A DNA stretch of 64,000 bases from Fictibacillus norfolkensis. Lineage in GTDB: Bacteria > Bacillota > Bacilli > Bacillales > Fictibacillaceae. Shown one piece after another: positions 35,069-43,836 of this stretch. The notes under the pieces are model-generated. The model made no database searches. It was not told the DNA's origin and worked only from the letters and a program-made list of their open reading frames with translations. Both the position numbers and the translations under genes were made by a program. Within the stretch, counting starts at the first letter, position 1. Every line of letters starts with the position of its first letter. The DNA lies in contig NZ_JACSQM010000004.1 of the NCBI RefSeq assembly GCF_014836645.1, positions 310,001 through 374,000 of the forward strand. The letters run 5' to 3'.

Positions 35069-35688
35069 AGAAGTTAGATCAATATATTGATGTAATCGTA
35101 GCAGGTCTACCAATAGAAGAAAAAGAGGATATACGTGAAGAGATAACACAGCACATAAATGAACACATGAATGAGCTGATAATAAAAGGTTACTCTGAGC
35201 AAGAATCCTTACAAATTGCAATAAAGGCATTCGGAAACGAGAAAAAAATGAATTGGGAAATGAAAAAAGCAGTATATCCCTTTTATAAGATTTCACGTTT
35301 TCTTTGGAACACCGTATTCGTTACCCTCGTTTTTTGTATACTATCTTCTTTTATTATGGAGCATTACAATCCAGGAGCCGATAACATAGCACCTTTATCC
35401 AGTGTTTTAGGAGGTTTCTTTATTATTTTCTTCATAGCTGGGATGGCTGAACTAGTTTATGAAGCCATACAATTAAGCTCAGTGAAGATGAGATACATAA
35501 TGAATCCATGGGTATTCTTTTTCACTCCCTCAATTTTTATCGGTGGGATCATGTTTTTAGCTTACTTTCAGAACCCAGAAAAATATCAGAATGGAATATG
35601 GATTGATTTGTTGGTTGTTCCAATCGGTGCCTTTTGCTATGTGATAGCTAGACAAATTTTCAATCAACTCTTTAAACGATCAATTTAA
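35065..35688 (+). CDS. PadR-associated membrane protein (HAAS/DUF1700-like)
   Basis: 207 residues. Soluble helical N-terminus of about 70 residues (LPIEEKEDIREEITQHINEH, FGNEKKMNWEMKKA) like the HAAS/permease-prefix domain that accompanies PadR regulators, then four TM helices (about 78-97, 107-128, 145-165, 175-193). Start overlaps padR (ATGA). Such pairs act as membrane sensor plus repressor; the stimulus here is unknown. Confidence 0.8.
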   Translation: MKKLDQYIDVIVAGLPIEEKEDIREEITQHINEHMNELIIKGYSEQESLQIAIKAFGNEKKMNWEMKKAVYPFYKISRFLWNTVFVTLVFCILSSFIMEHYNPGADNIAPLSSVLGGFFIIFFIAGMAELVYEAIQLSSVKMRYIMNPWVFFFTPSIFIGGIMFLAYFQNPEKYQNGIWIDLLVVPIGAFCYVIARQIFNQLFKRSI

Positions 35689-35719
35689 ACGGCAGTCTAG
35701 AAAAAGGAGTATGCGTATT

Positions 35720-36187
35720 ATGAGACGATACTTGAATGTGATAGCAGGAATCTTTTTTATTGTTTTATTAACTGCTTGTATTGGAGAAGACTATGATGCC
35801 GGGCCACCAGAGATAAGACTTAGCGTTAACGAAGACGTATATTCTCTAAAAGAAGCAAATGTTGACTGGAAGACAGAAGACAAGGAGTTTAAGAATAAAG
35901 TAGAGAACATTTTAACGCTAGCCAGTGAACAAAAAGAAATCAAGGTTTCGCCTAACCAATCAACTGAATTAATCTTACTAGAAAGCAAAGAAGATGGCGG
36001 AGATTACACGGATGAGGTAATCAAAGTCTCGTTATGGAAGGGGAATGAGGAAATAGAGTTGACAACGAAATCATCAACTGATTACTCCTTTTCTTTTCCT
36101 AGTGATCCAGGTGAATATGTCTTAGAGGTTGATTTTCGTACAAAAAATGGTAGTTCGCAGTATGTGGGAAAAATCATACTGAAATAA
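35720..36187 (+). CDS. Lipoprotein, unknown, in the PadR operon
   Basis: 155 residues from ATG 35720 (AAAAAGGAG about 11 bases upstream; ATG 35711 is too close to it). Signal with lipobox LLTAC, then a predicted beta-sandwich (EIRLSVNEDVYSLKEANVDW; VILEVDFRTKNG-like strands near the end), resembling immunoglobulin-like domains. No family recognised. 31 bases after the HAAS protein, so likely cotranscribed. Confidence 0.75.
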   Translation: MRRYLNVIAGIFFIVLLTACIGEDYDAGPPEIRLSVNEDVYSLKEANVDWKTEDKEFKNKVENILTLASEQKEIKVSPNQSTELILLESKEDGGDYTDEVIKVSLWKGNEEIELTTKSSTDYSFSFPSDPGEYVLEVDFRTKNGSSQYVGKIILK

Positions 36188-36226
36188 AGGGGTAACCATA
36201 TAGTTGCCCCTTCACAATTATATCTA

Positions 36227-37033
36227 TTAATGACAATCCCAGTTGAATAGAACGCGAGAAAAGTCCTTATTTCTTAAATCTTCTTTCGTAATAAAAAAGT
36301 TGCCTACACCAGCATCTCCCCACATGATGTCATTCTCACCTTCATCATCTGTATCAATTTGAAGCAATGTAATTCGGTAATCATCAAATTGAGTTCCATA
36401 ATCACGTGGATCTGTTTGCGTAAAGAACGCGTATCCCCCTATTTTGTGCCCCATGTTCTCAACATGTTCACAAAAAAGGTCATATAGCGTTTCTTCTCCC
36501 CACATATTCTCTTCACCTGTTGCCTGATCCATATCAATAGATTCATAACTTTCTTCGAACTGAAAATCACTTACACCAAGTGCTTCTTTTGACATGGAAA
36601 AAGATAAACGGTATTCACCATTAAAAGGAATGTGCTCCTCTATTGAATTTTTCGGAGTAAGAGAGTCTATTGCATGAGGCTGCTCAATGTTCTCATGATA
36701 GATGACGCGGAAGTTACTTTGATTAGTAGGATTATCAAAATCCATACCCATCACATCATCATTTTTAGAAAGATAGAACTGTAATATCCCAGTAGTTGGG
36801 AAGTGCTCAAGGTGAGGGACTTCCTCAAAATTAAGTTGGCAGAGAAGAGCCATTGGTGATCCGGAAGAATCAACAGGGTATGAAACTCCCGCAGGCAAGT
36901 AAGGAGATCCTCCAATTTTGCTGTCTTTTAATGAGGTGGACTGACGTGTAGCTTGTATTGAAACAAAAGGAACAACCGTTTTCTCGATGTCGCTTCTATA
37001 AGGTTCTAATGCTTTTGGAAGTGATAAAGTCAT
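36227..37033 (-). CDS. YwqG-like protein (DUF1963)
   Basis: 268 residues. KIGGSPYLPAGVSYPVDSSG and PMALLCQLNFEEVP are hallmarks of the YwqG/DUF1963 family; later GDAGVGNFFITKEDLRNKDFSRVLFNWDCH closes the domain as usual. Soluble, function unknown; in some bacteria these genes are tied to polymorphic toxin loci. Its promoter region contains a PadR-like half-site (37076-37087), suggesting it belongs to the local PadR regulon. Confidence 0.85.
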   Translation of the reverse strand: MTLSLPKALEPYRSDIEKTVVPFVSIQATRQSTSLKDSKIGGSPYLPAGVSYPVDSSGSPMALLCQLNFEEVPHLEHFPTTGILQFYLSKNDDVMGMDFDNPTNQSNFRVIYHENIEQPHAIDSLTPKNSIEEHIPFNGEYRLSFSMSKEALGVSDFQFEESYESIDMDQATGEENMWGEETLYDLFCEHVENMGHKIGGYAFFTQTDPRDYGTQFDDYRITLLQIDTDDEGENDIMWGDAGVGNFFITKEDLRNKDFSRVLFNWDCH

Positions 37034-37072
37034 AATGTAATATTCTCCTTTTCTTTTAAGTGTAAGTTTCTA

Positions 37073-37087
37073 GTAATCGTATTACAA
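37073..37087. promoter_or_regulatory. PadR-like half-site in the ywqG-like promoter
   Basis: On the minus strand TTGTAATACGAT repeats 12 bases of the 34686 half-site exactly. The local GTAAT-CGT-ATTAC is itself palindromic. TTGTAA followed 17 bases later by TACACT gives a promoter arrangement like that of padR. Confidence 0.55.
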
Positions 37088-37162
37088 TAAAAATATATGG
37101 TTATATATTGTAATTTAAGTAAGTCGTAATAAGGCATAAATATAGATAGTTGAGGTGTGAAA

Positions 37163-37345
37163 ATGGGGAGAGTCCAAAAATATTTATTTTATTTTGTACC
37201 TATTTATTTAACATTAATTGCTTTTGACTTTTACAGATTTAAAGAACTGCAATTATTAGAAAATCTCATTATACCCTTGCTTTATGTAATCGTTGTCTTC
37301 TTTTTAGATTGGTCAAAACCAAAGAAACAGGAAAACAAAAGCTAA
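37163..37345 (+). CDS. Small membrane protein, two TM helices
   Basis: 60 residues from ATG 37163 (TGAGGTG 6 bases upstream). Helices about 5-23 (YLFYFVPIYLTLIAFDFY) and 33-51 (LIIPLLYVIVVFFLDW), basic tail. Reminiscent of small Bacillus proteins of unknown function. No partner obvious. Confidence 0.55.
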   Translation: MGRVQKYLFYFVPIYLTLIAFDFYRFKELQLLENLIIPLLYVIVVFFLDWSKPKKQENKS

Positions 37346-37429
37346 ATGGGTTAGGGGAGATTTTTGCAGGTAATGGCGTTACTTCTTTGAATGTATAGGG
37401 TAAGTTGTAAATGAAATGGAGGGATTCGT

Positions 37430-38185
37430 ATGACAGAGAAGCATTCTGTAATGGCGGAAGCTCAACCTTTTTATTATGAAGGCAACAAGGTGGGAATATT
37501 AATTTCTCATGGTTTTACTGGTTCTACACAAAGTATGCGTCCTTTGGGGGAGGCATACGCAAAGGCAGGATATACCGTATGTGGTCCGAGGCTGAAAGGG
37601 CATGGTACCCACTATGAGGATATGGAAAAGACTACATATCATGATTGGATTGAGTCCATTGAAGAAGGCTATCAATGGCTGAAAGAACGTTGTGACACCT
37701 TTTTTGTAACGGGTCTCTCTATGGGAGGAACACTTACGTTATATGTTGCAGAAACGTATCCAAATATTAAAGCAATCATTCCAATCAATGCAGCAATCGA
37801 CATACAAGACATGGAAAACATGCAACATTCCAACCAACGATTTCTAGACGCCATCGGTTCAGACTTAAAGAATCCGGAAGTGAAAGAACTTGCCTATGAC
37901 AAAACTCCGGTTCAATCTTTAAAAGAAATTGTATTGTTAATGAAAAAAGTTAAAGAAAATCTTCATACTGTCACATGTCCCGCGTTAATTTTTGTTTCAA
38001 CAGAAGATCATGTTGTTCCACCTGATAACTCTCAAATCATCTATGATTCCATTTCATCCCGAAACAAACAGATTATTCATTTACAGAACAGTTACCATGT
38101 GGCTACACTCGATAATGACCAACAACTAATCATTGATGAGACACTTAAGTTTATGGAAAAAGTACTAAATAAAATAAATGCTTAG
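37430..38185 (+). CDS. Carboxylesterase (Est30-like alpha/beta hydrolase)
   Basis: 251 residues, ATG with ATGGAGGG. Catalytic triad visible: Ser in GLSMGG (about 95), Asp in STEDHVVPP (about 196) and His in SYHVATLD (about 226); oxyanion region SHGFTGSTQSM. Length and motifs match Geobacillus carboxylesterase Est30 and its Bacillus relatives, which hydrolyse short-chain esters. Cytoplasmic. Ends in a terminator. Confidence 0.92.
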   Translation: MTEKHSVMAEAQPFYYEGNKVGILISHGFTGSTQSMRPLGEAYAKAGYTVCGPRLKGHGTHYEDMEKTTYHDWIESIEEGYQWLKERCDTFFVTGLSMGGTLTLYVAETYPNIKAIIPINAAIDIQDMENMQHSNQRFLDAIGSDLKNPEVKELAYDKTPVQSLKEIVLLMKKVKENLHTVTCPALIFVSTEDHVVPPDNSQIIYDSISSRNKQIIHLQNSYHVATLDNDQQLIIDETLKFMEKVLNKINA

Positions 38186-38207
38186 TGTAATTTTATAAAA
38201 GGAAGAA

Positions 38208-38242
38208 AAACCCGAATGTTCAACATGAATTCGGGTTTCTTG
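38208..38242 (+). terminator. Terminator after the esterase gene
   Basis: Perfect 10-bp stem AAACCCGAAT / ATTCGGGTTT, then CTTGCTTTT. Confidence 0.85.
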
Positions 38243-38278
38243 CTTTTCTAACGCAACTTATTTAACTTTAACTCAAGT

Positions 38279-38614
38279 TTAATTTGTATAGATTTTTGAT
38301 AAATGTGAAGGAGAAAATCGTACGGTATATATTTCTCCGAGCTCTTTCTGAAGTTTTTTCGAAAGAGTTTGCCCAAGTTGATTATGCTCAGCCTCTAGGA
38401 CTAGATCATTTTCACATAATGTATCGTTGTCCCAATCTATCCATTTTCCGTATTGCATAGCCCAATTCATCACACTCTCTCTTAGCTCTTCAGAAATGGG
38501 CAATTCATTAATGTCTAGATTACAGTCACACTGATTACACCAAATAGGGTCAGTATCAACATCAGCTTCTAATTTTAGTTCGAATATCTTGGCATTTTCA
38601 CAGAAACATTCCAT
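38279..38614 (-). CDS. Hypothetical protein with a Cys-rich N-terminus
   Basis: 111 residues, ATG start with TGGAGTGAG upstream. Cysteines at the N-terminus (MECFC) and then CNQCDC (about 26-31) may form one zinc knuckle; the rest is acidic-helical with WAMQYGKWIDWDND and a C-terminal EIYTVRFSPS. I recall similar uncharacterised Bacillus proteins but no family name. Function unknown. Confidence 0.65.
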   Translation of the reverse strand: MECFCENAKIFELKLEADVDTDPIWCNQCDCNLDINELPISEELRESVMNWAMQYGKWIDWDNDTLCENDLVLEAEHNQLGQTLSKKLQKELGEIYTVRFSPSHLSKIYTN

Positions 38615-38780
38615 TGTAACTCACTCCATCTTACGTTCGTATTAATAAGTACCTTTTCATATTAATCTTTCAAAATGAAAAAGGAAAGAAACAGATGAAC
38701 GAGAATTAATGTATGAGCTTGTAAATAAAAAAGAAATGCCATGTACCTTACTAAATAAATCAAGTAGGAGAGTGAAACCA

Positions 38781-39272
38781 ATGGTACACGTAAAAAGTCT
38801 TCTAGCTGATCAACTGTTAGCCAATGCAAATGATGCTAGCTGGTATCTGCCATTTAATGAATCAGTTGAAAACCTAGCCGAAGAAGAAGCTTTTTGGAAA
38901 CCAAACGAGAATTGCCACAGTATCGCTGAAATTGTACAGCACCTTCTTTATTGGAATAAGACGTGGCAAACTCGATACACTCAGTCTCATGTCCAAGCTG
39001 TACCTTCTATTGGAAATAATGATAAAAGCTTTATCATACCGGAAAATCAAAATTTTTCACAATTGAAGGAACAACTGTTAGAGGTTCTCTTGCAATGGCA
39101 AGAACTACTATCAGAAGAGAAAGTAGAAAGTGAAGTAAATGGTTTTCCTGTACCTGCGAAATGGTGGGAAATTATCGGGAATGCTGCCACACACAATGCG
39201 TACCATATTGGGCAGATTATTATGATTCGTAAGCTGCAGAGAAGTTGGAAAGCAGAAGCTGTAGAAGCTTAA
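38781..39272 (+). CDS. DinB/YfiT-like putative metalloenzyme
   Basis: 163 residues from ATG 38781 (TAGGAGAG 8-9 bases upstream); in-frame starts up to 38709 lack a ribosome site. Four-helix-bundle DinB superfamily with three metal histidines: EIVQHLLYW (about 48) and NAATHNAYHIGQIIM (about 139-147). WKPNENCHSIAEIV matches the family start. Many DinB proteins use bacillithiol as cofactor. One of three DinB-type genes in the window. Confidence 0.88.
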   Translation: MVHVKSLLADQLLANANDASWYLPFNESVENLAEEEAFWKPNENCHSIAEIVQHLLYWNKTWQTRYTQSHVQAVPSIGNNDKSFIIPENQNFSQLKEQLLEVLLQWQELLSEEKVESEVNGFPVPAKWWEIIGNAATHNAYHIGQIIMIRKLQRSWKAEAVEA

Positions 39273-39288
39273 AATATGAGGAAAAAAG

Positions 39289-39330
39289 ACTGCATCCCAC
39301 ACAATTAGAGGTGGCGATGCAGTTTTTTTA
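39289..39330 (+). terminator. Terminator after the DinB-like gene
   Basis: Stem ACTGCATCCCAC / GTGGCGATGCAGT with one bulge, T7 tail. Confidence 0.85.
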
Positions 39331-39340
39331 TTTCTTAAAC

Positions 39341-39394
39341 TTAAGAATTCTTAAGGATTATTCCTCTTATTTCTTTAGGTTTGAATTATAGAAT
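39341..39394 (+). promoter_or_regulatory. Two-component-regulated promoter A (direct repeats)
   Basis: TTAAGAATTC at 39341 and TTAAGGATTA at 39351 are 10-base-spaced direct repeats, followed by TTCCT and, 38 bases after the second repeat start, TAGAAT as -10. It reads into the methyltransferase-RR-HK operon and is copied at 41812. Confidence 0.7.
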
Positions 39395-39424
39395 GACTAT
39401 AAATTCAAATCATCGGAGTGAATA

Positions 39425-40015
39425 ATGTTGAAATTTTTATCCTTTTTAGCACAGTATATAAGTAACCCTCGGTCAGTAGGAGCCGTTCTTCCAAGTTCAA
39501 GTTATCTTGCTGATAAAATGATAGAAAGTATTGATTTTGATAATGCCAAATACATTTTGGAATACGGACCTGGGACAGGTGTTTTTACAAAAAAGTTGCT
39601 TCAACATAGAAATCCTAAAACGGTTATCGTATTATTTGAAAATAATATAGAGTTTTACAAAGTTCTTGAAGAGAAATATAAAGATGTAGACAATCTATAT
39701 ATATACAATGAATCAGCAGAAAAGGTTGACTGGTATCTTAAGAAATGTGGAATTCCATATGTAGATTATGTGATATCAGGACTTCCGTTTGCCAGCTTAC
39801 CAAAAGCCGTTTCACATCGTATTCTGCTAAAAACTTCAAAAATTTTAAGGAAGAATGGAAAGTTTGTGACGTTTCAATATACGAAGGCAATGAAGACCTT
39901 TATTGAACAATTCTTTTCGAAAGTTGATGTAAGCATTGAAATAAGAAATGTACCACCTGCCATGGTGTTATGTTGTTCTCTAGAAGAAAATTTGGAGGGT
40001 ACTTATGCAATCTAA
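39425..40015 (+). CDS. Class I SAM-dependent methyltransferase (PmtA/KsgA-like)
   Basis: 196 residues. SAM motif ILEYGPGTGVFTKKLLQ (about 44-60) and acidic FENN after strand 2; the start FLAQYISNPRSVGAVLPSSS is typical of phospholipid N-methyltransferase-like proteins, whose members also resemble rRNA adenine dimethylases. No NLPY catalytic motif of Erm/KsgA; the corresponding place reads SGLPFASLP, which fits PmtA-like enzymes. Overlaps the response regulator by 11 bases, so the modification may belong to the same envelope response. Confidence 0.82.
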   Translation: MLKFLSFLAQYISNPRSVGAVLPSSSYLADKMIESIDFDNAKYILEYGPGTGVFTKKLLQHRNPKTVIVLFENNIEFYKVLEEKYKDVDNLYIYNESAEKVDWYLKKCGIPYVDYVISGLPFASLPKAVSHRILLKTSKILRKNGKFVTFQYTKAMKTFIEQFFSKVDVSIEIRNVPPAMVLCCSLEENLEGTYAI

Positions 40016-40691
40016 AGTCCTAATCGTAGACGACGATAAAGATATTCGCAACCTATTATCGGTGTATTTAGAGAATGAGGGAATGCAAACCATTCAATCA
40101 GAAAATGCAATTGAAGCATTAGAATTATTAGAAAAAAAGGATTTTGATCTTATTATCTTAGATGTCATGATGCCTATGATGGATGGGATTCAGGCGTGTA
40201 TGAAAATTAGACAGGAGCGAAACATGCCGATTATTATGCTTTCTGCTAAATCTGAAGATATGGACAAGATTCAAGGACTCGCTTCAGGTGCAGATGATTA
40301 TTTATCCAAGCCGTTTAATCCATTGGAGTTAATCGCACGAGTTAAATCACAGCTAAGAAGATATAGAAAATACAACCAGGATACAGATTCTAATAGAGAG
40401 TTAATTGAGATTGGAGATCTGAAGATTAATACAGAAACGCGTCAGGTATGGGTAAGAGAGAAAGATGTTAGACTTACACCAAAAGAGTTCGCCATATTAG
40501 AGCTCCTTGCACGTAATAAAGGCATCGTCATGAGCATTGAAAAAATTTATGAAGCCGTCTGGCAAGAAGATTTCTATAAATCGGACAGTACCGTAATGGT
40601 TCATATTACAAAAATACGAGATAAATTAGAAGAAGATCCAAAGCGACCCATCTATGTTAAGACGGTTTGGGGTGTAGGGTACAAGATATGA
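40005..40691 (+). CDS. OmpR-family response regulator
   Basis: 228 residues. Receiver domain (1-118) with acidic pair DDDKDI, phospho-Asp in LIILDVMMPMMDG, Lys in LSKPFNP; C-terminal winged HTH (about 132-228) with LTPKEFAILELLARNKG and YVKTVWGVGYKI. Start inside the methyltransferase gene, TTGGAGGG upstream. Likely binds the TTAAGAAT direct repeats at 39341 and 41812. Confidence 0.95.
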   Translation: MQSKVLIVDDDKDIRNLLSVYLENEGMQTIQSENAIEALELLEKKDFDLIILDVMMPMMDGIQACMKIRQERNMPIIMLSAKSEDMDKIQGLASGADDYLSKPFNPLELIARVKSQLRRYRKYNQDTDSNRELIEIGDLKINTETRQVWVREKDVRLTPKEFAILELLARNKGIVMSIEKIYEAVWQEDFYKSDSTVMVHITKIRDKLEEDPKRPIYVKTVWGVGYKI

Positions 40692-41764
40692 AATTTAAAA
40701 GACTAAGAAATAAATTAATACTTAAACTGCTGGGAGCTATAGCAGTCAGCCTTTTGGCATCGTATCTGGTGCTCTTTCTAAATGCCTTATCTTTTAAATA
40801 TCTTTATGATAACCAGATATTAGATGAACAAAGTGTGTTTGCTTTTAACTTGTTGTATTTGGTCATGTTATCGATTTCAATTCTTGTATTTATTATTGTT
40901 TTCTTAATTCTGATCAGGAAAAAAGTTACGTATTTAAAGGTAATATCCGATAGCGTTAACTCGATTGCCAATGGAAAGTTAGGACTTACAATAAAAGCAG
41001 AGGGAAAAGACGAACTCACTCATCTTGCTGAGAATATTAACTTTATGTCAAAAGAACTTGAAAATAAATTTGAAAGTGAAAGACAAATAGAAGCAGCAAA
41101 GAATGAATTAATCACCAATGTATCTCATGATTTGCGAACACCTTTAACATCAATCATCGGTTATTTGGACTTGCTTAGGAACAAGCAGTATCAAAATGAG
41201 TTAGAATTAAATAATTACCTTGAAACGACTTACGCCAAATCACAACGTTTAAATTCTCTCATTAATGAGTTATTTGAATACACACGCTTATCAAGCTCCG
41301 ATGTTAAGTTAAATCTGGTTCCAGTTAATCTGTCAGCTTTATTAGGACAGATGATCGGTGAATACATTCCTATTTTTGAAAAGAATAATATGAGGGTTCA
41401 ACAATCGTTGTCCGAAGAACACGTTGAAATCCTAATTGATATTGAAAAAATGGTTCGTGTTTATGAAAACATTCTGATGAATGCGATCAAGTACAGTGAA
41501 AAACCGTCTATTGTTAAAGCGAATTTAGACATTCAATCCACATATGCCGAATTTAGACTGTCCAATCAAACAGAAAAGCCAGAAGTGCAAGACGTTAATC
41601 AATTATTTGAACGTTTTCTAGTGGGAGAAAAAGCACGAAGCGAGAGGGAAGGGACGGGCCTTGGACTCGCGATTTCGAAAAGGATTGTAGAACTACATGG
41701 TGGACATATACGAGCGGAGTATAACGATGGATGGCTGACGATTATCATTAAATTTCCGATTTGA
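40688..41764 (+). CDS. Sensor histidine kinase
   Basis: 358 residues from ATG 40688, overlapping the regulator stop by four bases. Two TM helices (about 12-33 and 51-76) with a short ~20-residue extracytoplasmic loop, then HAMP (about 78-130), HisKA with NVSHDLRTPLTSIIGYL, and HATPase with N box MNAIKYS and G box GTGLGLAISKRIVELHGG. VanS-like layout. The small loop suggests it senses the membrane or a partner rather than a bulky ligand. Confidence 0.95.
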   Translation: MKFKRLRNKLILKLLGAIAVSLLASYLVLFLNALSFKYLYDNQILDEQSVFAFNLLYLVMLSISILVFIIVFLILIRKKVTYLKVISDSVNSIANGKLGLTIKAEGKDELTHLAENINFMSKELENKFESERQIEAAKNELITNVSHDLRTPLTSIIGYLDLLRNKQYQNELELNNYLETTYAKSQRLNSLINELFEYTRLSSSDVKLNLVPVNLSALLGQMIGEYIPIFEKNNMRVQQSLSEEHVEILIDIEKMVRVYENILMNAIKYSEKPSIVKANLDIQSTYAEFRLSNQTEKPEVQDVNQLFERFLVGEKARSEREGTGLGLAISKRIVELHGGHIRAEYNDGWLTIIIKFPI

Positions 41765-41766
41765 TT

Positions 41767-41799
41767 AAAGCTTATGAAGCATGCTTCATAAGCTTTTTA
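41767..41799 (+). terminator. Terminator after the histidine kinase gene
   Basis: 15-bp perfect inverted repeat AAAGCTTATGAAGCA / TGCTTCATAAGCTTT with no spacer, then TTTAC. Confidence 0.8.
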
Positions 41800-41811
41800 C
41801 GTTGCAAAAAG

Positions 41812-41865
41812 TTAAGAATCGTTAAGAATATTCCTAAGCTTTTCTTAAGTTTTGTTTTACATAAT
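41812..41865 (+). promoter_or_regulatory. Two-component-regulated promoter B (direct repeats)
   Basis: TTAAGAATC at 41812 and TTAAGAATA at 41822, then TTCCT and CATAAT at 41860, again 38 bases from the second repeat. Same pattern as promoter A, reading into the VTT gene. Confidence 0.7.
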
Positions 41866-41897
41866 GAATGTAACAGTTTAAAAAGGAGTTGGATCAA

Positions 41898-42677
41898 ATG
41901 AATCTCAAAAGCCAACTAAATACGGCTTCATATAAAATAATTAATCAAAATATGTATAGTTTCTTAAAACAGTTAGGGATGTTGTCACTTTCTTTATTAC
42001 TTCTATCTCAATCGCTATCGACACTTAATCAATCCTATAGAACATTTGGATTGATCATTGGTTATTCACTAGTCATTGTTTCGGCATTATCTTATTTTTT
42101 GAAGAAGCGAACCATTTTTGAAATGATAAGAACAGCATCCATCGTATATAGCGTATTGGTCGCAGCCATATTTCTCACACATTTCATGAGCAGCATGATT
42201 GTTACGATTGATAATAAAGGGTTAGAAACGATCTTAAACGAGAACATGGAAATTGCTAAACTTATCTATTTTGCTGTTTGTTATGCGCAACCCATTATCT
42301 TGCCTGTTCCAGAAATTGTAACCGTCGTTGCAGGAAGTGCAGCTTTAGGTTCTTTCTCCGCTTTTATCTTAGGCTTCACGGGGGCAGTTTTAGGAATCTT
42401 AACGATGTATTATCTGTCTCGAACATATGGAATGAAAGTCGTAGAGCGATTAGTAAATGAAAAACAATTAGAACAATATCATCGATTTGTTAAAAAGAAC
42501 GAGATGTGGATTTTGCTTTTGTTGTTCATCATTCCCGTTTTACCAGATGAAATAATCTGCGTTGGAGCGGGTATAAGTGGTGTTAAAGTCAAACGCTTTA
42601 TGATAATAGCTGTACTGTCAAAGCTAGTTACTACATTTTCACTGGCTTATTCTTTAAGGCTGACGGAGATTTTTTAA
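41898..42677 (+). CDS. TVP38/TMEM64 (VTT/SNARE-associated) membrane protein
   Basis: 259 residues from ATG 41898 (AAAAGGAG 9 bases upstream). About six TM helices. The conserved VTT/DedA-like core reads PVPEIVTVVAGSAALGSFSAFILGFTGA and FIIPVLPDEIICVGAGISGVKVKRF, with the usual proline and acidic residues. Relatives flip or move lipids in membranes. It shares the two-component promoter pattern, so it is probably an output of that system. Confidence 0.85.
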   Translation: MNLKSQLNTASYKIINQNMYSFLKQLGMLSLSLLLLSQSLSTLNQSYRTFGLIIGYSLVIVSALSYFLKKRTIFEMIRTASIVYSVLVAAIFLTHFMSSMIVTIDNKGLETILNENMEIAKLIYFAVCYAQPIILPVPEIVTVVAGSAALGSFSAFILGFTGAVLGILTMYYLSRTYGMKVVERLVNEKQLEQYHRFVKKNEMWILLLLFIIPVLPDEIICVGAGISGVKVKRFMIIAVLSKLVTTFSLAYSLRLTEIF

Positions 42678-42990
42678 TTTAAGTTAAATGGGAAGGTTAC
42701 GGATTGTTATTACATTTTGTAAGAAGAAGAATAAGGTATTAGGCTCAGAGTAATTATATTTTGAGTTTTTTTGGTGAAACAAATCTGAATATATTTGCAA
42801 AAAATGTACATTCAACAAATATGAGTAAGCTTCTAATTGTATTTATATTCCAGAGCAAACAAGAAGGATTATAAGTTTAATAGTAGAAGTTTTAATTCTA
42901 AACTATTTCTACGATTGGAATATAATTTAATAACAACAATGTTTTGTTTTAATTGTAGATAAAAGTAAATAATCGGAGGTGATCTATAAT

Positions 42991-43836
42991 ATGGATCATA
43001 ACAGAGTAGCTTTTTCATGTATCGGACAGGTTATAGTTAAAAATGCATCTTTAATGGCAGAAAAAGTACTTATTCTTCGATTCAAAAGACATCCAATAAG
43101 AGAGAAGCAACCCGTTCATAATGAAACGACAATCACTTATATCGAAAATTTCATTAAATTGCTAGGTCAATCTTTAATGATGGATCAAAAAGAAGCGGAG
43201 TCTATGTTGATCACATGGGCAGAAGATACTGCCAGATTTGCGGTAGAATACGGTCAGTTCCTTGATGCTGCTATTCAACCACTAGCCTTCATTCGGAGTG
43301 AAATTCTAAACGTAATAAAAGAGGTTTCATTGGTAGAGCAATTTTCGATTTTAGACGTAATGGATGTTATTAATAGAATTGATACTAACATCGATCATTC
43401 TTCTCATCGTTTTAGTGAGACCTATGTGGAGAATTATCGCGAAAGGGAAAACAAACATATCCATTTACTCAATGAGTTGTCTGTTCAAGTCGTTCCACTC
43501 TTTGATGGACTAGGGGTTCTTCCTCTTGTAGGAGAAGTTGACGAGACTAGGGCAGAAGTACTGAGAATGAAGACATTAGAGCGTTGTGTCCAACAGAATA
43601 TAACGTCACTTGTCATCGACCTATCGGGTGTACATACCATCGATCATACGGTACTTGAAGTTCTTTTTTCTCTGACTGATTCTCTAAGGCTTCTAGGGGT
43701 TAGAGTGACGGTTACGGGAATTCGACCAGAGATCGCAATTAAAGCTGTTCAATTAAAAATAGAAATTAATCAAATTCATTCTTTTGGCAATCTAAAACAA
43801 GCTCTAACTTCATTAGGGTATAAAAAGTTTAGTTAG
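42991..43836 (+). CDS. RsbR-like STAS protein with altered phosphosites
   Basis: 281 residues from ATG 42991 (GGAGGTGATC 8 bases upstream). N-terminal ~150 residues like the helical globin-like sensor of RsbR proteins, C-terminal STAS domain (about 170-281: GVLPLVGEVDETRAEVLRMK, VIDLSGVHTIDHTVLEVLF, GIRPEIAIKAVQLKI). RsbR paralogs form the stressosome that controls SigB. At the two places where RsbRA has phosphorylated threonines, spaced 34 apart, this protein has Glu (VDE) and His (IDH). No RsbS/RsbT genes are in the window, so it would join a stressosome encoded elsewhere. Confidence 0.82.
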   Translation: MDHNRVAFSCIGQVIVKNASLMAEKVLILRFKRHPIREKQPVHNETTITYIENFIKLLGQSLMMDQKEAESMLITWAEDTARFAVEYGQFLDAAIQPLAFIRSEILNVIKEVSLVEQFSILDVMDVINRIDTNIDHSSHRFSETYVENYRERENKHIHLLNELSVQVVPLFDGLGVLPLVGEVDETRAEVLRMKTLERCVQQNITSLVIDLSGVHTIDHTVLEVLFSLTDSLRLLGVRVTVTGIRPEIAIKAVQLKIEINQIHSFGNLKQALTSLGYKKFS

